Below, piece after piece: positions 21,174 through 23,567 of a stretch of DNA of 23,567 bases. The first letter of the stretch is position 1. Each line of letters opens with the position of its first letter. The notes beneath the pieces are model-generated. The model saw only the letters and a list, made by a program, of their open reading frames with translations. It was not told the DNA's origin and searched no databases. A program made the position numbers and the translations under genes. The stretch comes from Oscillospiraceae bacterium (GTDB taxonomy: Bacteria; Bacillota; Clostridia; Oscillospirales; Oscillospiraceae), in the NCBI GenBank assembly GCA_016295225.1, contig JAEDLP010000009.1, positions 1 through 23,567 on the forward strand, written 5' to 3'.

Positions 21174-21955
21174 GGCGTTCCCTCCCCTCGGCAGAGCTCC
21201 CGCTGGAGGTCCTGCCAGATGGTTTTTTCCAGCTCCACGAACCGGGGGGAGAACTTCACGTCCATGACCCGACGGGGCCGGAGCAGGTCGATGGGGTACT
21301 CCCCCGCCACCCGTCCGGGCCGATGGCTCAGGAGAACCACCCGGTCGGCCAGGGTGATGGCCTCGGTGAGGTCGTGGGTCACATAGAGGATGGTGCAGCC
21401 GGTGCTCTCCCACAGGGCCAGAATCTCGTCCTGAAGCTTTTCCTTGGTCAGGGCGTCCAGGGGGCCGAAGGGCTCGTCCATCATGAGGATGGCCGGGTCC
21501 ACTGCCAGCACCCGGGCGATGGCCGCCCGCTTCTTCATGCCGCCGGAGAGCTCCCGGGGATAGTTGTCCTCAAAACCGGACAGGCCCATTCGGGCCATCA
21601 GATCCCGGGCGGCCGCCCGCCGCTCCTGTTTCCCCACGCCCCGCAGCTCCATGGCCAGGGCCACGTTGTCCAGCACCGTCCGCCAGGGCAGGAGGGTGTC
21701 CGCCTGGGAGATGTAGCCCACCGAGGGGGACACCCCCTTCACCGGCTCCCCCGCCAGACGGACCTGGCCGGAGACCGGGCGGACCTGCCCGGCCAGCACG
21801 TTGAGGGCGGTGGACTTGCCGCAGCCCGAGGGGCCCACCAGGGCCACCAGCTCCCCCTGCTCCACCGAGAGGGACATATCCCGGAGGGCGGTCATCCGGC
21901 TGCCGTCGGGGGACGGGAAGGACACCGTCACATCCTTCAGTTCCAGCAGCTTCAC
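21170..21955 (-). CDS. ABC transporter ATP-binding protein (SsuB/TauB-like)
   Basis: This 261-residue nucleotide-binding subunit shows Walker A GPSGCGKST (41-49), Q84 of the Q-loop, signature LSGGMKKR (136-143), Walker B ILMMDEP (156-162) and the switch H194 in YVTHDLTEA. The start is GTG at 21955, with GGAGG just upstream. The ATG at 22042 would add 29 residues read from the end of the synthetase gene in another frame. It starts 22 bases after the acyl-CoA synthetase gene and its stop overlaps the permease start. Sequence places it in the sulfonate/nitrate/taurine group, but ATPases do not define the substrate. Confidence 0.94.
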   Translation of the reverse strand: MKLLELKDVTVSFPSPDGSRMTALRDMSLSVEQGELVALVGPSGCGKSTALNVLAGQVRPVSGQVRLAGEPVKGVSPSVGYISQADTLLPWRTVLDNVALAMELRGVGKQERRAAARDLMARMGLSGFEDNYPRELSGGMKKRAAIARVLAVDPAILMMDEPFGPLDALTKEKLQDEILALWESTGCTILYVTHDLTEAITLADRVVLLSHRPGRVAGEYPIDLLRPRRVMDVKFSPRFVELEKTIWQDLQRELCRGEGTP

Positions 21956-21977
21956 TTGTCCTCCCCCTTTCTCTTGG

Positions 21978-23567
21978 TTATTTTTCCTTGAACTGGCCCC
22001 GGATGACCTTGCCGTTGGCGTTTCTCGCCAGGGTGGGGACAAAGGCCAGCGCCCGGATTTTCTTAAAGCCCGCGCACTTCCCGTTGTGGAATTCCAGGAG
22101 TTCCTCCCTCATGGCCTCGCCGGGGGCATAGCCCTCCTCCAGAACCACATAGGCCGTGATCTTCTGGCCCAGGTCCCGGTCGGGGACGCCCACCACCAGG
22201 CACTCCCGCACGGCGGGGTGGAGGACCAGGGTTTGCTCCAGCTCCAGAGGGCTCACCCGGTAGCCCTTGGTCTTGATGATCCCGTCGGACCGGCCCCGGT
22301 AAAAGAGGTAGCCCTCCTCATCCATCACCGCCAGGTCGCCGGTGTGGAAAAGGTCGCCGTCCCACAGGTTGGCAGTGGCCTCGGGGTCGTCCAGGTAGCC
22401 CATCATAACCCCTTCGGGGCGGCGGCCGCCGTCGGCCACAATGACGATCTCCCCTTCCTCCCCGGGAGGCGCGAAGGTTCCGTCCTCTTTTAAAATCTCC
22501 ACGTGATACTTGGGCATGACCTTGCCCACCGCTCCCTCTTTCCTTCCCATGTTCTTGGAGACGGCGGCGATGAGGCCGCACTCGGACTGGGCGTACCCCT
22601 CGTAGAGCACGTGGCCGGTCTGGGCCAGCACGGTCTGGGCCAAGTCGGGGGGGAGTTTCTCGCCGCCCACGGCGTAGTTGGTCACCGAGGACAGATCGTA
22701 CCGATCCATGCCCACGTCGGTAAGCATCCGATAGACCGTGGGCTGGGCCATAACCCCGGTGGCCCCACACTCCGACAGGGTGCGGAGGACCAGCTCCGGG
22801 GGGAACCGGTCGTAGTCCACCACCAGCAAAGCCCCCAGGTGGAGCCACTGGCCGTAAAATTTCGTGCCGGAGACCACCTCCCAGCCGGTGTCCCCGGTGG
22901 CGAAGTGGAGGGAGCCGTCGTGGACGTCCTGCATGTACCGGGAGCCATAGTGGTTGGCCAGGGGGAAGGCGTGGTTGTGAAGGACGGCCTTGGGCTCTCC
23001 CGTGGTGCCGGAGGTAAAGTAGACCAGGAGAGGATCGCTGACGCGGGTCTCCACCCGACCCATAGTCTCCGGCTGACCGGCGATGACCGAGGCAAAGTCC
23101 TCAAAGCCCCCGTCACCCCCCAGGGCGAAGCGCAGGGCGACCCCGGCCCGATTGGCGGCTTCCAGCACGTTCTCCGCCGCCTCTCCCTCCCGGCAGGTGA
23201 CCACAGCCTTGACCCTGGCCTTCTCCATCCGGTAGGTCAGGTCGTCGGCGGTGAGCCGGTAGTACACCGGGGCCAGCAGGAGCCCCAGCTTGTGGGCGGC
23301 CACCGCCACGATCCAGTACTCCCAGTGGGTTCGGAGGACGGCCATGAGGGTATCTCCTTTTTGCAGGCCCCGGGCGGCGAAGCCGTTGGCCGCTTGGGTG
23401 CTGAGCCGCTTCACGTCCCCGAAGGTCAGCTTCTTCTCCTCCCCCTTGTCGTTCCGCCAGAGCATGGCCAGGCGGTCCGGGTACAGGGTCCCCAGAGGGT
23501 CGATCACGTCGAAGCCGTAGTTGAAATTCTCGTCATATTCATAGGAACAGTCCGTCAGGCGGCCGTT
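21978..23567 (-). CDS. Acyl-CoA synthetase, AMP-binding family (5' end beyond the window)
   Basis: About 529 residues are visible and the frame is open at 23567, with family-like sequence (YEYDENFNYGFDVIDPLG) still running, so the GTG at 23507 is not the start. The enzyme activates a carboxylic acid with ATP to an acyl-AMP and then to acyl-CoA. Adenylation motifs include YFTSGTTGEPKAVLHNH, YEGYAQSECG, FHTGDLAVMDEEGYLFYRGRSDGIIKTKGYRVSPLELE and the C-terminal lysine in ARNANGKVIRG. The general layout is that of medium-chain or acetyl/aromatic acyl-CoA synthetases (MACS-like). It heads an operon with an ABC importer, which suggests that the imported compound is a carboxylate trapped as its CoA ester. 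The substrate is unknown. Confidence 0.92.
   Translation of the reverse strand, partial: NGRLTDCSYEYDENFNYGFDVIDPLGTLYPDRLAMLWRNDKGEEKKLTFGDVKRLSTQAANGFAARGLQKGDTLMAVLRTHWEYWIVAVAAHKLGLLLAPVYYRLTADDLTYRMEKARVKAVVTCREGEAAENVLEAANRAGVALRFALGGDGGFEDFASVIAGQPETMGRVETRVSDPLLVYFTSGTTGEPKAVLHNHAFPLANHYGSRYMQDVHDGSLHFATGDTGWEVVSGTKFYGQWLHLGALLVVDYDRFPPELVLRTLSECGATGVMAQPTVYRMLTDVGMDRYDLSSVTNYAVGGEKLPPDLAQTVLAQTGHVLYEGYAQSECGLIAAVSKNMGRKEGAVGKVMPKYHVEILKEDGTFAPPGEEGEIVIVADGGRRPEGVMMGYLDDPEATANLWDGDLFHTGDLAVMDEEGYLFYRGRSDGIIKTKGYRVSPLELEQTLVLHPAVRECLVVGVPDRDLGQKITAYVVLEEGYAPGEAMREELLEFHNGKCAGFKKIRALAFVPTLARNANGKVIRGQFKEK

Noticed and set aside
1..23567. CRISPR arrays, tRNA or rRNA genes, insertion sequences, prophage genes
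   Set aside because: No regularly spaced repeats, tRNA-like cloverleaf, rRNA segment, transposase or integrase motif was seen on either strand; coding content is compact core metabolism.

Overview
This window looks like a chromosomal segment from a high-GC, low-redundancy Firmicute, most likely a gut Oscillospiraceae/Clostridia relative (Flavonifractor, Intestinimonas or Pseudoflavonifractor type). The grounds are GC-rich coding sequence, strong AGGAGG ribosome sites, TTGACA/TATAAT promoters, an SLH-domain surface protein, an OmpR-type two-component system with a short one-TM kinase, and a Clostridia-style homocysteine methyltransferase/MTHFR fusion. The genus is an inference. No phage, transposase, CRISPR, rRNA or tRNA was seen.

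Layout: (1) 1-950, minus: end-truncated sensor kinase and its response regulator. (2) 957-2267, minus: a DUF815 AAA-type ATPase. (3) 2331-9720: a branched-chain amino-acid (BCAA) block. ilvD-ilvE (minus) is transcribed divergently from a GntR/FadR-type regulator (plus), and ilvB-ilvN-ilvC (minus) converges on that regulator. Together these genes take pyruvate or 2-ketobutyrate all the way to valine or isoleucine. (4) 9837-10754, minus: a ketopantoate reductase, which works one step off 2-ketoisovalerate, the valine precursor. (5) 10936-14486, plus: an AEC-family permease, an aminopeptidase P and a membrane-anchored amidase. (6) 14576-18042: a GNAT acetyltransferase (minus), a nitronate monooxygenase-like flavoprotein and an S-methyltransferase/MTHFR fusion (plus). 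(7) 18205-23567, minus: acyl-CoA synthetase (cut by the window end), ABC ATPase, permease, lipoprotein binding protein and SLH protein, in close order.

The most interesting content is regulatory. The 330-nt leader in front of ilvB encodes a 46-residue peptide in which 19 residues are Val, Leu or Ile. It uses codons (GTA, CTA, ATA) that the neighbouring genes avoid, a hairpin lies across the valine run, and a strong rho-independent terminator follows before ilvB: a ribosome-mediated attenuator. The ilvD-gntR divergent promoter carries two direct copies of an 11-mer that fits the FadR-subfamily operator consensus TNGTNNNACNA exactly. One pathway therefore seems to be split into two units with two different control mechanisms, with the regulator gene lying between them. 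Promoters and terminators for most other units can also be read from the sequence.
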